Source: Lepidodermella squamata (lineage: Eukaryota; Gastrotricha). From it: a DNA stretch of 64,000 nt. A program made the position numbers and the translations under genes. The notes under the pieces are model-generated. The model saw only the letters and a program-made list of their open reading frames with translations. It did no database searches and had not been told where the DNA came from. Where the stretch lies: assembly GCA_047495785.1 (NCBI GenBank), contig JBLDXI010000023.1:1415937-1479936 (forward strand). Direction: 5' to 3'. Of this stretch, positions 10,499 to 22,235 are shown in pieces; positions within the stretch are counted from its first letter, which is position 1; every line of letters begins with the position of its first letter.

Positions 10499-13400
10499 TT
10501 ATTCGGTTTCGATTAAAAACAACACCCTTGGGGTTGCTAATAACAATAAGCGGTCTGCCTTACGCAGTACCGGCCAAGGGAAGCTAATTTGAGACAGAGG
10601 AGCTAAGATGGATTTGCCACCATAAGACACAATTTGATACGAATTAGTTCCCATAAAATAATTGCAATTCGCTTCCAGTAGTCGAACTAAAATTTCACCG
10701 TCGCTGCGGTTATATACAAAGTGTTCAATTTTAAAAAAAATAAGCTCGCAGCCGTTAGCCAGGACGATGTCATTCGAGTTGAACGTCGATCCGCGCCAGG
10801 TAACCGATTCGATTACAGCGTGATCGATTCCCAGCATAGCCACGTCCTTTCGACCATCCACAGCTTTTCCAATGGACTCGATTTCTCGGATTTGATTTTT
10901 CGATTCGAGGCCGAATTTGACCAGACGATACGCCAAGAAATCGGCCACTGATTTTGGCATATTAACGAAATTTCGCCAAGGTTTTAGCGAAATCGGCGCG
11001 TATGTGGCTTCCCACCTAAAAAATGGAGCAGGCAAATTAAAGTAAAATACAATGATGACCGATATTATTTTCAGTTTGATAAAATTGGGCAGTTTCCACA
11101 CGGGCATTGAGGACAGAATGATAACAGTAGAAATTCGCGCCCAAGTTTTGAAACGGCAATTAATTTTAGAAATCGAGAAAAAATTCGTAAAATGCCACCT
11201 TAACTTCTCGTTCAATAAAATACATGCAAAATGCGATCGTAAAAGTTTTTCCATGTAAAAGTTCGGGGAAATAAGAATAACCATGGTTATTAATGATCCC
11301 GCTTCTCTACACGTTTCATTTCATCGCTGACTGGAATCGCTGGATTTTGTTTGAATATTCCCGAATTTCAGTTATATTCTCGAATGATGTAGATATTTTT
11401 GTCTGGAAAAAATCCATCGAAAAAATGAAGAAATCCAGTAATGACACCACAAATTTCGAATAATGAAAAATCAAATAATTTTAAAAGGGCCAGGCAAATT
11501 TAACAAAATATTTAGCTAATCTCGAAGAACTAGCGAATAATTGTAAACTCAACATTAGAAATAACCTTACCTCATGGCCCAGTAATTTCGAGCCGGGCCG
11601 AATTCCAACATTTGTGGAACGAAGTGTAGACTCCAGTGATGCTTGGCGACTTGTTTCGATTTAGGGTAGGCTTTCTTGAACGCGATGTGATGAGCAGTAG
11701 TTAGAGCTTTGACTTGCTCAATTGATTTCTGATCAATGATGGGCGAAAGAATGAGTTGAACCATCAAAGCCAGCTGGAGGATCGACGCGAATTGAACGCA
11801 GTCGGTTGGTAGGACTCGTTCAAGGGCGAGTGGCAGGTAGACCAGCAGTAGCAGATGCTCGATTCCTTTCCCGATTGGGGAGTAATCCGTCTTCTTGACC
11901 AACGGCAACTTGTGCTTGGCGAGAAACGTCTTGAACGAGGCCAATTTATCGGCGAGTTGCTGGAAATTGATCACTTTCTCGACATTGATTAGCCAGTTGA
12001 AAAGCAGGCGAATTTCTCGAACGACAACGCCCTATATAAGCTTATCATTAGAAACCAGCATAATATTAATATTTTATTGAACTGGTACCTGCAAGAATAC
12101 ATGAAAAGCATCAAAGAGATGCTGCTTGAAGCTGAAAATCGGCATGTCGAACAGCGCACTTCGGAAGTGCAAGCCGAAAATGCTCCTCAGCCTTTCACGT
12201 TCTTTTGGATTGCGGGCATTTTGGATACGCCTCAGCTGCGCGATGATGCTTCCGCGAGTTCGCACGAATTTATCGGCAACACAAACATGAGCTGATGATT
12301 CGAAAATAATTTCAATCAATTTTCAATCAATTTTAAAAATTTGGAATATCACAGATTTTGATAAATTTGAATAGTTTAAACAAAATTCACCAAAAATAAA
12401 GGAGAATCGAGCTTTAATTTGATATAAATAAACCGTAGTTCTGAATTCATAGGGAAATATTTGGGAATTTAAAATTATTGAAAATAAAAGGAAAATTCAT
12501 AACTTACGTATTTGACTGCCGCCGATCATGCATTGCGAGCATAAGGACTTCATGTAGAAACCGAATGATGCGAACATGCCAAGGATTTCGTGGCAAGCCT
12601 TGCCGTCACCCAGAAGGGCGAGGAACTGCACACCCACTCTGATCTTGCAACCAGGAATTTCAATGCCGTTGAGACAAAGGTCACGCATCGCTTCCAGAAA
12701 ATCGGACAGAACCACACGCCAAGGTTTGTCGCCGCCAAACTTGAATTCTTTCGCGTTAGCTATGGCTAGCGGCACGTGCGAAGTGATTCGCGAACGGATA
12801 TACTGCCAGAGGTTAGAAGGTTGCCATTGAATTATTCGCATCAAGTTGCTTCCGCGGCGGGCACCTGAAAAAAGTCGTAAAAGTTTCGTAAAAGTCATAC
12901 CTTCTGGCCAGAAAAATTTCAGAAAAATTCGAAAAAATCACGAAAAAAGTAATTAGGTATGTCACTTCTTAATGAGATTAAAAACGTTCGGAAAAATTTG
13001 AATTTGTTGACGGAAAATTACCGAATCAGTTATCGTCGGGGTTTTCCGGCTTTTCTCCGGTAAATTTTCTATTTCTTCGGTTAAATCGCGGATAAAAGAT
13101 GGAATTTTCTCTCGGTAGGTTCAATTGTAAAAAATTGTTGAATTTCCTACAACAAGCTGGCAAATTAAAAAATTGTTGCACAAATTCTGGGACACTACAT
13201 AAAAAAAATGCGAGGTGTTCAACTAAAACAATCATCTCAAATTCACTGAACCGGAACCCCGATTTAAAATAGACCCTGTAATACATATCAAGCCAAATTT
13301 GATCGTGAATAACTCATATAATAGTTCAGAAATTTTATCGAAATGCAATTTATCAATTTTAGAATTTATTGGAGATTATTTTCTATTTTTAAGGAATTTG

Positions 13401-14361
13401 TTTAAAAAAATGACAGATTTTAGAAAATATATAAATCGAAAATACACTCACCTAAAGCGTTTGTCATCCCAAGATCATCGAGGTGAAGCATTATTCCGAT
13501 GCAAGTGTCAAAGCCACTCTGCTTTTGAATGTCTTGAAAAAATGGAGCGTGACAGAAGTCGGTCATTGCTCCATCGACTGGCGGTTTCACCGGGTTGAAA
13601 ATTTGCTGTTGAACAGCAGGCATTTTGAGAACAGCTTTCAGCGTGGGCAGAAAAGGTATGACGTAGCCTTTGTTTTTCGACGGGAATACAACCGGCACGG
13701 GCTTGATCAGTTGGCCGGTGTTGCTGAAATACCGCTCTCTGCTACGCTCGGTTTTCATCGGGCCGAGTAGTTGTGCCGCAGGGAAGTGGCCGTATCGACG
13801 AAGTTGATTCAATCGACCCGCGACGTATCGGTCGATTTCCGTCAACATGCTTCCGCTGATGCGCATGTCAAGGCAATCTGACACAACTTCATTAAAGTTT
13901 TCAGTATCGACATCTCGACGCTCGAGTTGATTTCGGGTGTATCGCACAGGTAGATTCGACGTAGGAACAAAGTTCGACGTGGGCACAACCAAGGGCGCGA
14001 GGTCATCTTCAGGTGAATCGGGCACGGAAATATCCGGAACGCCGACCGGAAACATCTGATCACCCTGAAGCGATTGCGGCAGAGGCGGCATAGGTAGAAC
14101 GACCGAGTCGATTTTTTGCAATTTAACCGGGGCATCGCAGTTGCTTACGTGGATTTTGAAGTCGTGCAAATAACTGATGCTTGATGTCTGATTGCAATCT
14201 CGGGGACAACGAAAATTCAGAGCCAGCCGAAACGAATCGGGATGCTGTTGCCGCAGATGACTTTCCAAAGTCGACATCACATGATGAGCAAATTTACAGC
14301 CTGAAACCGGGCAGATGAACTGGATAGAAAAGTCCGGGAGTCGTCTCTTACGACCCGCCAT
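10499..14361 (-). CDS. DDE-type transposase-like protein (about 815 aa, five exons)
   Basis: Exons: 14,361-13,452, 12,864-12,508, 12,291-12,089, 12,032-11,571 and 11,015-10,499. The N-terminus has C2H2-like fingers (CPVSGCKFAHHVMSTLESHLRQQH). Exon 2 has QFLALLGDGKACHEILG followed by a CSQC pair, and exon 4 has PIGKGIEHLLLL and HHWSLHFVPQMLEFGP, continuing across a phase-2 intron into WEATYAP. This order matches an unnamed transposase-like family common in fish and invertebrate genomes (GDN..LHSILGF, then LH.P...FGP...MRFEAKH). It may be related to the KDZ/Plavaka group, which I cannot confirm. The aspartate of GDG is a candidate catalytic residue. Exons 3 and 4 are one base out of phase (a run of five T near 12,000), so either a frameshift or a mis-set splice exists there. 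The enzyme would act in the nucleus on the element's ends. Confidence 0.6.
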
Positions 14362-14845
14362 TATAGTGAAAATTCTCTAGCATGCGAATATAAAAATTAA
14401 GCATTTAAATAAATTCACGAAATAATTGTGCTTAGAAAAAAATCAAGTATATGAAATTTTTTTTCAAAAAGTTGGGTATCTTAAGGTGGCTGTGGGAAGC
14501 TAAGGTGGTCCCTGAAGAAAAATTATAGGAACGCCTGTTATGCTTTTTTCAAAGCCCGAAATTTTCACAAAAATTATGTAAATTAAATTAAATAACGTCG
14601 TCTTGATAGCTTTGTTTGGCCGTATGAAAGCGGTAAAAAATCAGGCCGGCTTTCTATAGCAGCCGACGCCGTGAAAACGACAAATTGAAAAGTGAGAAAA
14701 TAACCGTAAATTATTAAAAAATGATATAAAACTTTACGTGCTTACATGCTTAAAAATTTTCCGAAATATCAACTTCAAAATTGTTATTAATAAAAATGAA
14801 CGACGGCAGCATTACCTACCCAACTTGATTATAGCAAAAGTAAAC

Positions 14846-15056
14846 AGAACATTTTTACCAGCTTTTAGCGGAGCCGAATTTCGGTGAAAAATTAAAAATA
14901 TGCAATAATTTGAGACAACTCATCCGCGGCAGAGCGGCCGGGCGGGACAAGTTGCAACCGGATGATTCCGCTCAAAATGTAATTCGCTGCAATTTTCAAA
15001 TTTTTTACTGAAATTTGGTTCCGCTAAAAGCTGGTAAAAAAATTCTGCAAAAAGCA
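14846..15056. repeat. Foldback (~75-bp inverted arms)
   Basis: TTTTTACCAGCTTTTAGCGG at the left reappears inverted as CCGCTAAAAGCTGGTAAAAA at the right. The arms continue through AATTTCGGTGAAAAATT-like sequence, and a GC-rich loop contains CGGCCGGGCGGGAC. It is probably a small non-autonomous element. No target duplication was established. Confidence 0.6.
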
Positions 15057-15065
15057 AATTTGGTA

Positions 15066-15105
15066 CCGCTATAAGGAGAGATATAAGGAGAGATATAAGG
15101 AGAGA
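15066..15105. repeat. Short tandem repeat (ATATAAGGAGAG)n
   Basis: Just over three tandem copies of a 12-bp unit ATATAAGGAGAG. Confidence 0.8.
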
Positions 15106-16330
15106 ATAGAGCCAAATGTGTCTCTCTTACCAGCAAAATCATGCGGGCGAAAAATAATCTGAGCTAAAACATGTAAATACAACCGAGCTAAAAAAAATTT
15201 CCAGTTGGATTTCGGGAACGAAACTGCAACCCTGAAATTTGAAGCAGTATACCTTAAAAGCTATTAAGAAAATTTTGGCGAAATTGAAACGTGATAAAAT
15301 TCAGATGTTTGTCAAAGAATTAATTAAAAATCCTGATTTTCAAGAAAGAAATCAGAAGCACGTAACAACGGCGCAGGCCGAATAACGCGAAAACCTAGAA
15401 ATAAACATGGTGAAATAATAATGATATGCATTGATGAGCATGCAATCTGGGGATACACAGCCGAGGGGAGAGCAATAACGTTTCAGGTCATAATGTCTAA
15501 TAATGTAATGAAAACACCGGTCAGGTAGTTCGGCGTTAAATTAGGCATTGCAGCCAGCAACCGGAGGGCAGCAGTTCAGCTCCGCCCATCCGCCGGCTGC
15601 AAGGCAGAACAAGGTGTCCACATTTTGGCGCCAATATTTTGAATTCGAATTTGGCGCCTAGATTTTACGATAAAACGACGCGCGCATTGGGCTGGGCGCG
15701 CCGAACCACAACTTCACGCCTCCGCAGTTTTTCACGCCGCGCACGTGGCAACAACTTCACGCTGCGTGTGACTCGCGCGACCCGAGCGACGTGTACACTC
15801 TCATTAAATGTCAATTACTTGCCGTGAAGTACTGATCCAGGTTTTGCAGGTCAACACCGTCAGCCACCTGTTAAATTAACAGCGGCCGCTTTGCGGCTCG
15901 TTAAAAGACCGGCGGCTAACACGCCCTGCAATCAAGACTTTTCATCTCTCCGTTGCAAACAGGTATTGCAGGTGTTGCCCTTTTCCTATTATTGTAGTCT
16001 GTTTTTATTTCCGGCCGCAGTGATAAAGGCTGGTGAAATGATGTGATAAAAAGTGATGAAAAAAATGGGTACAGGTTGAGTGGCGCATTAGGAATACCGC
16101 GCATCAAATCAAATTTGCCAGCGCCTCAGTTTGTTGCATCATAAAGGACGAGCCGCCGCGCGCGCACAAAGGCGCCGCTTTTAGCCGCGCGTCAGTTACA
16201 AAGGCTGTGCGCTGCCAGCATTTGAAATTTTGAACTTGTCGAGCGTTCATGTTTTATTCACTATTTTCATCGTGTTTGAATCTCGTTACCATCAGCTCTA
16301 ACCAGATTAATTTACAAATTAATATCTCTG

Positions 16331-16356
16331 ATATCATCATCATCATCATCGCCATC
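16331..16356. repeat. ATC microsatellite
   Basis: Six ATC units followed by an interrupted continuation (GCCATCATC). Mirrored at 62,811-62,836. Confidence 0.85.
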
Positions 16357-17360
16357 ATCGGACGGTTGGTTATTTTATTGCCCTATTTTATTTTATTGCC
16401 TCGTATTCGGCTTGTTTAATACAGGAAAAATAACACAGCGACAAGGTTAGCCATCATTAATTCAAAACGTGTATTACAACAATTTTCATTATTCGTTTAT
16501 CACTTCATGCACCGCTAATACTTGATACACCTATTTGCACTGTTTCGTCACTTATCTATCACTTTATATCTATTGCTTTATTGCACGTTTTCGCAAGGCG
16601 GCAACAGCGCGGATTAAAGCCGCGCCGCGCTTTTGAAGTTTATTGTGCTGTTATATGCGGCGCGACCGTCTCATTATGTTAAAATTGATGGCATTTGAGA
16701 TGTTTCCTGATAGCTTTTATCGAAAAACAATTCAATTATTACTGAAAATTCAGCGTTGCTCAATCATCGTTGAATTTGATTTAATTTGAATTAATGGGGA
16801 AAATGACAAAATTACCAAAATTCAGAAAAATTTAGGAAAACACTTTTGCATACCGAATGTTCGCCCTAGATTTTGCGTTATAGTAAATTTTAGCAAATAA
16901 ATACTACCTAATAAGTCGCGGCGCGCCTACCTAATAAGTCGCGCGCGCGCGCGCTTGTAAAACTAAGTAATTTAGACGCGCGCAAAAATATAGGCCGAAT
17001 AGCGCACGTTATTATCATCACTTCCACGCAATAAATCCTGAATTTATTTATTCTCCGGCGTTTCATTTCCAAACAGCAATGTTTTATTTCTTTTTATCAC
17101 TTTCTATGACTGTTTTCTGTTTCTCTCATCAGAGGAAAATAAGATAAGTTTTGATGAAGTCATCGCTCATCTTCAATTACCAGCGCCAGGTCGACAGGCG
17201 CGTGCGGCCGCACGAACGATTAATAGAGGAACGCCGCGCTAAAACCTTCCTGTTGAAAAAACATAAATGATGAAAATGATGATAATGATGAAAAAGTGGG
17301 AAAGCGAGAGATAATGATGATATAAATTACGTCAGCGATAATAATGACCTCGAATAATTA

Positions 17361-17620
17361 ATGCGTAAAACGAATGATAATTAGACCCACATTTTCTGCG
17401 TAAAATTTGCCGAGTTTACTCGTAAAATTGAAACTAATTTTACGCTTAAAATATTAATCTTATACGCGTAAAGCTTGAACGATTTACGCTTAAACATTTT
17501 CGCGCAATTTTACGGGTAAAATCACGCACCTACGATTTTAAGCGTAAAAGCAAGACAATTTAGGGGTAAAATATTCGAAATACGCTTACGCTTAAAATTA
17601 TGCGCATTTACGCCTAAAAA
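17361..17620. repeat. Right subterminal repeat array of the large transposon
   Basis: A dense array of TTTTACGCTTAAA, TTTACGGGTAAA and ACGCGTAAA variants in both orientations, sharing vocabulary with 7,996-8,169. It is followed by AGGACAC near 17,674 and again at 19,090-19,163. The 1.5 kb to the true end includes a mariner-type MITE, so this array was originally closer to the terminus. Confidence 0.7.
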
Positions 17621-18094
17621 GCCTCTCAGTGTAGAGTCCTATCAGAATGGCTCGTAGGACACCTTGCTAAAATGAATGAAATTTGGTTTGGAATGGGTAA
17701 AAATTGTTGAGCTACAAATTGATTGCTTGTTTATATTGGTTTTTGATGGCTACCGAGCTCGAAATAGATGAAATCCCGGATAAAATTCAAACTAAAAGCG
17801 AGCCAAGCGAGAACATTTTTAGAATTCGACACTGAAAAACGACGTATAACATCTTAAAATTGAGGCTATGCCTTGGGGTTTTCCCAGAAATTCACTCATC
17901 ATTTGTCATAATCATGAATATCTATCATAATCATTTATTTAATCACGTCGTAAGGTGCAATCTGTAACGTCCTTAAAATAACAAGGGATATGGGTCAGTT
18001 TAAAAAATTGATTCTATCATTTATCGTCTCAGAGATTCAGTCAAACCACGCGGAAAGTACCGGTTCCCGTCCGATCGGAGGTTTTCATAAACTA

Positions 18095-18965
18095 CAGGGT
18101 GACTTTTTTATAGTGGCAATAATCCATGTTAGCGTCTAGTACTGAATCATCTTTGTATGGCGAGTACTTGCATGTCGATTTCTCCAAACTTAACGAACTC
18201 GTGCTAGCAATAAAATTTTATGAATGGCCTGGTATTACGCGATAATTATCAGATAGAGTTTGAAGAGTTTGGAGAAATCGACTTTAGTGCAGTGCAAGTA
18301 CTCGCAATACTAGACAGTACTAGTCCCGATTAATGCTAATGTTGGGACCCGAGTCCGAATTCTGCCCGTACGCGTTCGGGCCGGCCCGTACGCAGACGGG
18401 TAACATTGATTTGCCACTCCGCGTTCGGGCCGCTTTGAAACATGCCCGTATGCGACGTTTACTGTAAATTTAACAAATTCGATGAAATCACGCTTCACCG
18501 CACACGGGCCGGCCAAGGTGTTGGCCCAAGCACGGCGGAGAACAATGGGACCCAGCGCTATTGTTCAGCGCCGCACTCGGGCCGCCGGGCTCGGCCCTCT
18601 GGAATCAATCGCCGGGCTTGGGCCACCGGGCTCGGGTCATCCTACAACCAAAGCCCTACCCGGTAACTGTATCAAGTCCCGGCCCAAACCCGACGGCCCT
18701 AGTACGGCGCGCGCGAATGCCTAATAATAGCGCTGGATCCCATTGTTCTCCGCCGTGCTCGGGCCAACACCTTGGCCGGCCCGTGTGCGGTGAAGCGTTA
18801 TTTCATCGAATTTGTTAAATTTACAGTTAACGTCGCGGCCGGAGCGCGGAGTGGAAAATTGCTATTACCCGGTCGCACACGGGCCGTCCCGAACGCGTAC
18901 GGGCCGAAATCGGGCTCGGGCCCCAACACTAACAAAGATTATTTCCACTAAAAAAAGTCACCCTG
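18095..18965. mobile_element. Mariner-type long-foldback MITE (871 bp, TA target)
   Basis: Ends CAGGGTGACTTTTT and CACCCTG with inverted homology through TAGTGGNAATAATC, flanked by TA on both sides (18,093-18,094 and 18,966-18,967). CAGGGTG ends with TA duplication fit Tc1/mariner. Most of the interior is itself an inverted repeat: the GGCCGGCC..GGTGTTGGCC region at 18,500-18,560 returns inverted at 18,735-18,800. No transposase is encoded. It is inserted in the large transposon and has another element nested in its left arm. Confidence 0.8.
18132..18336. mobile_element. Small foldback element nested in the mariner-type MITE
   Basis: It interrupts the left arm of the host MITE, whose right arm has the uninterrupted sequence. 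Arms share TAGTACTG, GCGAGTACTTGCA and GTCGATTTCTCCAAACT. TA dinucleotides flank it (18,130-18,131 and 18,337-18,338). There is no coding capacity. This is the third level of nesting inside the 11-kb transposon's hAT MITE host. Confidence 0.65.
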
Positions 18966-19180
18966 TATTTCATAAATAGGCAACTCGCGAGCGTAGCGAG
19001 CTTTAGCTGACGGTTTTTTTCCCGATTTTGAGTCTGAAAATGGTCCAAAAATGGCTTGTGGATCTACCTATTTTTGTCCTTCTGTCATTTTGAGGCCCAT
19101 AGGACACCAGTGTCCTACAGGACACTTGAAAGTTGGCTTAGTACACGAGTGTCCTATAGGACACGGTTTGGGAAACGCTG

Positions 19181-19342
19181 GCAGAGGGAAACATGAGTAT
19201 TATGGTAAATTTCTGGGTATTCTTTCAAATTTCATGCTTGGTTTTGGCAGAATGAGTATGCAAGGGCATGAATAGCTCCAGGCTTTGGAAAACAGTTGTT
19301 TTCAAGGCAAATATGAGTTCTCATGTTTAGTAACTGGGGGAA
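19181..19342. mobile_element. Right half of the split hAT MITE
   Basis: It starts with the second copy of the transposon's target octamer (GCAGAGGG). It continues with AAACATGAGTATTATGG through GAGTTCTCATGTTTAG, homologous to the interior of the MITE at 2,716-3,144 on the opposite strand. It ends abruptly at a foldback insertion at 19,343. Confidence 0.7.
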
Positions 19343-19874
19343 TTTTTTGCATTAACTTTTTCGCGCGAGAACACCATTATCAATCGAAAGAGAATTGTCT
19401 GAATTATTTTTTAGTATAAAAACCGACGCGATGTTTGAAAGTATTCCTTTAGCATCATCGCGCGCGGTCTTGAAGTTGATAAAAATTTAGACTCCGAGTG
19501 CGAATGCCGCGCGCTAGCTAAGCTCTGATTTTTAACCTTTCCGAGACCGCGCGCAATGGGCAGACCGCCATAACAGCGAATACCCGAAACAGCGAACACG
19601 ACAAAACAGCGAAAAATCTAATTTGCGACATAACAGCGATTTTAATATAGGACATTACACAGCATTTTGGGGAGGATTTTTCGCTGTTTCGTCGCTTTCG
19701 CTGTTATGTCGGTTTCGCTGTTCTGCGCTTTCGCTGTTTTGACGTCCTACCCGCGCAATGATGTTAAAGGATTACTTTCAAATATCGCGTCGGTTTTAAT
19801 ACCAAAAAAATAATTCAGACGATTCTCTTTCGATTAAATATGGTGTTCTCGCGTGAAAAAGTTAATGCAAAAAA
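19343..19874. mobile_element. Foldback element with ~120-bp terminal inverted repeats
   Basis: Both ends read TTTTTTGCATTAACTTTTT inward, and homology continues for about 120 bp (GCGAGAACACCAT, AATCGAAAGAGAAT, AAACCGACGCGAT) with scattered mismatches. The centre, about 19,560-19,745, is an inverted array of AACAGCGAA / TTCGCTGTT motifs. There is no coding capacity. Target duplication not seen. Superfamily unassigned. Confidence 0.75.
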
Positions 19875-20670
19875 GTTTTACGCGCACTCCAAATTTCTGG
19901 TAATGAGTGCGCGCAAAACTCAAAATGTACGTAATACTTTTTTGTCATGAATTGTTTACGTGAGATATCTATATCTATCTAACTTTCGTAAAAATTTAGA
20001 CTTAGCGTTCGCGCTTAAGTCCACTTTTACCCTCTGATTGCGCAATCATTGTTGGCGTCGTGGACGGGGTCCGGAATTGAGCTGAGTTTTGTGGCATTAG
20101 CGCGCGCGCACCTGAAACACTACGCGCACACTGACCAATAGGCGCGCGCGCGCATTATTAGGCATTATTAGGTGCGCACGTTGGCCAATGAGCAGGCGCG
20201 CACATTATAGAGATCGGTTTCTATTTTGCCATTTTGACGCGGCCAATTTGACGCAGTCAAAAAGTCTGAGTTTTCTGCTCATCTACACTTTATTGTATCT
20301 ATTGATACCAGTGTGCGATCCCCGAGCTGCCTGGGATGAAATTTTTTTTTTTGCTGTATTTGCCAAAATGACTAGTTATTTCGGCGAATAACCGATTTTT
20401 TACTAAAACACGCTCCGGAACCTTCAAAAATTAACAAAACAGTGGGATAATTTCTCGTTTTGTCGTCTGGCCCGGCCGAGCTGGGGGGATGATCCCCCCA
20501 TCCCCCCTGGAAGTCGCACACTGATTGATATCAAAAACAAAAATACCGGCCCAATGGAAGGCTGAAAATATATTGCATTTAATTGCGTCCAATCAGATGT
20601 CGCGAATTCAAATTTCAGCCGTTGAGGACCTTCTTCGTTTAGAATTATAGATTAAGGTTAATCCTTCGTA
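19875..20670. other. Non-coding GC-alternating stretch with dispersed repeats
   Basis: It holds an inverted copy (about 19,990-20,085) of the repeat at 7,595-7,705, CGCGCG tracts at 20,100-20,155, and an inverted pair around 20,296-20,330 and 20,500-20,532 (GTGTGCGA..CCC with ATTGATA). A GGGGGGATGATCCCCCC hairpin lies near 20,484. No gene is seen. Confidence 0.45.
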
Positions 20671-22042
20671 GGATCTCAGCCTGCTCGCTGACAACCAGTA
20701 CGCGTTCCGTGCTCACCGATCCGCTCCGGACGTACCGCTGCGAGTCGCGCACCGCGTCCACCTCGGCCGGTCGCGTAACCGTAAGGTCGTCGTCGTCGGC
20801 CTTGACGTACAAGCGGCGTACGATTCCGTGTGGAGTGTCGGCCTTGCCTTCAAACTCGCCGAACTGCCTCTACCTCGAAACCTGGCCGCCTGGCTGACCG
20901 ATTTCCTGCGAGACCGGAAGCTTCAAGCGCGCGTCGCCGGCTTCCTCAGCCAGCAGCGGACTGTGAACTGCGGGGTACCGCAAGGCTCGCTCCTGTCGCC
21001 CCTACTGTACATCATGTACACTGCTGACCTTCTAACTGCGCCGACTGCCCCCGGCTGTTCCCTAGACGCCTATGCTGACGATCTCACAGTCGTCGGCGAG
21101 GGTGGAATTTCCAGGAGGCCGAACGCTGCACCCAGGCAGAGATCGATCGCAGTGGGCCCGCGAGTGGCGCCAGAAGTTTAATGCGTCGAAAAGCGAAGCA
21201 ATGCCGTTTGCCTGGCGCTCGTACCAGACCCGTCTGCACCTCGACGGCTCGACGATCCCTCAAGTTGCCGTGATTCGTGTCCTCGGCGTGCACCTTGACG
21301 CCAAGCTGACTTGGAAGTCGCACGTCGACCAGGTCATCAACCGCTGCACCCGGAACCTGTCCCACTTTCGCCGTATTGCCTGCACCCCTGGCCTCTCTCG
21401 CCGATGGCGTCGCACCGCCTACCTCAGCCTTGTCCGCTCCGCCGCCACTTACGGCAACGTCGTGTTTTGTACCGCGCCCAAGAGGCAGCTGAAGCGGCTT
21501 GATGTGTTGCAGAACGACTGTCTGCGCAGCCTGCTAAACATCCGCCGCGATGACCGGGTCCGTGTCTCGGAGCTGGAACGCCGCTGTGGCGTGAAGAGCC
21601 TTCCTGCCTTTTTCGAACAGACCCAGCGCCGTTATGCTGCGAATGCAGTCCGGTTCGTCCTCCCTCTTAGAGAAGAAGTTGAGCGACTCCGCCTCTCCGC
21701 GAACCCGGTGCCCCGTTCCCCGCTGGCCTCGATCGCCAGCAGGCTTCCTCGGGGTCCTTTGCCCACTTTCGATGTCTGATCTTGCCGCCTCTCCCTCTCC
21801 CTCTATCCTTTGCTTTCTCTTCTCTCTACCCTTCTTCTCCCTCCCATTCTCCCTCGCTGTGTTTACGTGTCTGTCTGCCTTCGATAAATCATCCATCATC
21901 CCGCCCACTTGCGTCCACAGCGCACTGCCGCCGGCAAGCGCATGTAATCTCGCGACCCCGCGTCGTTGATATCTCTCAATTATTTCGTCTCCCCTGTTTA
22001 TATGATGTCAACGAACAATAAATATTTGAATTTAGAATTTAG
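20671..22042 (+). mobile_element. 5'-truncated copy of the GC-rich LINE (LINE A)
   Basis: It starts inside the RT domain and runs to the LINE 3' end (AACAATAAAT..TTTGAATTTAGAATTTAG). The motif A core AAYDSVW is split between frames. Motif B (NCGVPQGSLLSPLLYIMYTA) and motif C (YADD) lie in the frame at 20,828-21,181. A 1-base loss shared with the copy at 44,198-48,987 then shifts the frame, which continues at 21,072-21,779 with KFNASKSEAMPF and RVLGVHLDAKLTWK. The 3' UTR is C/T-rich. It is an inactive fragment, mirrored exactly at 57,125-58,496. Confidence 0.9.
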
Positions 22043-22235
22043 TAGCATGATGAGTTGGCATCGCTCAAAATTCAAAGCTTCAGACAAGCAGTATTATTGA
22101 TTATTTCCGGTAATGTTTGCAAAGAATTTGTAGTTTAATGAATGTTTCTGTTGATGTAGTACTTACGAATCGTTGCAGATCGGTCGAATTATACTCATTG
22201 AATGCCTCGAAGAATCTCACTGTAGGTTGGCATGT

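Larger units (their letters stand above)
14362..17360. other. Non-coding part of the transposon upstream of its genes
   Basis: This part includes the presumed promoter side of the transposase gene. It contains a foldback (14,846-15,056), a short tandem repeat (15,066-15,105), an ATC microsatellite (16,331-16,356), several CGCGCG tracts (notably 16,940-16,954) and GATGAT-rich stretches (17,267-17,320). No credible coding frame was found. From 15,167 onward the sequence is duplicated in inverted orientation at 61,807-64,000. Confidence 0.45.
7945..19180 (-). mobile_element. 11.2-kb DNA transposon encoding transposase-like and accessory proteins
   Basis: The left end reads CAGTGGTTCCCAAAC and the right end, on the other strand, CAGCGTTTCCCAAAC. 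Flanking octamers are GCATAGGG (7,937-7,944) and GCAGAGGG (19,181-19,188), an 8-bp duplication with one mismatch. The empty site is recognisable in the related MITE at 2,716-3,144. Both ends carry AGGACAC/GTGTCCT motifs and arrays of TTTACGCGTAAA-like repeats. Two minus-strand genes (8,972-10,447 and 10,499-14,361) fill the centre. The termini resemble hAT, but the protein is not a hAT transposase. A mariner-type MITE is nested near the right end. A second copy of the right third lies at 59,987-64,000. Confidence 0.75.

Noticed and set aside
15639-15827. 62-codon frame repeated at 63,340-63,528
   Set aside because: Repeated only because it lies in both palindrome arms. Arg/Thr-rich chance frame in GC-rich DNA.
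7945-19180. Calling the large element a hAT transposon from its ends
   Set aside because: The termini and 8-bp duplication fit hAT, but the encoded protein has no hAT C-terminal dimerisation pattern and matches another transposase-like family.
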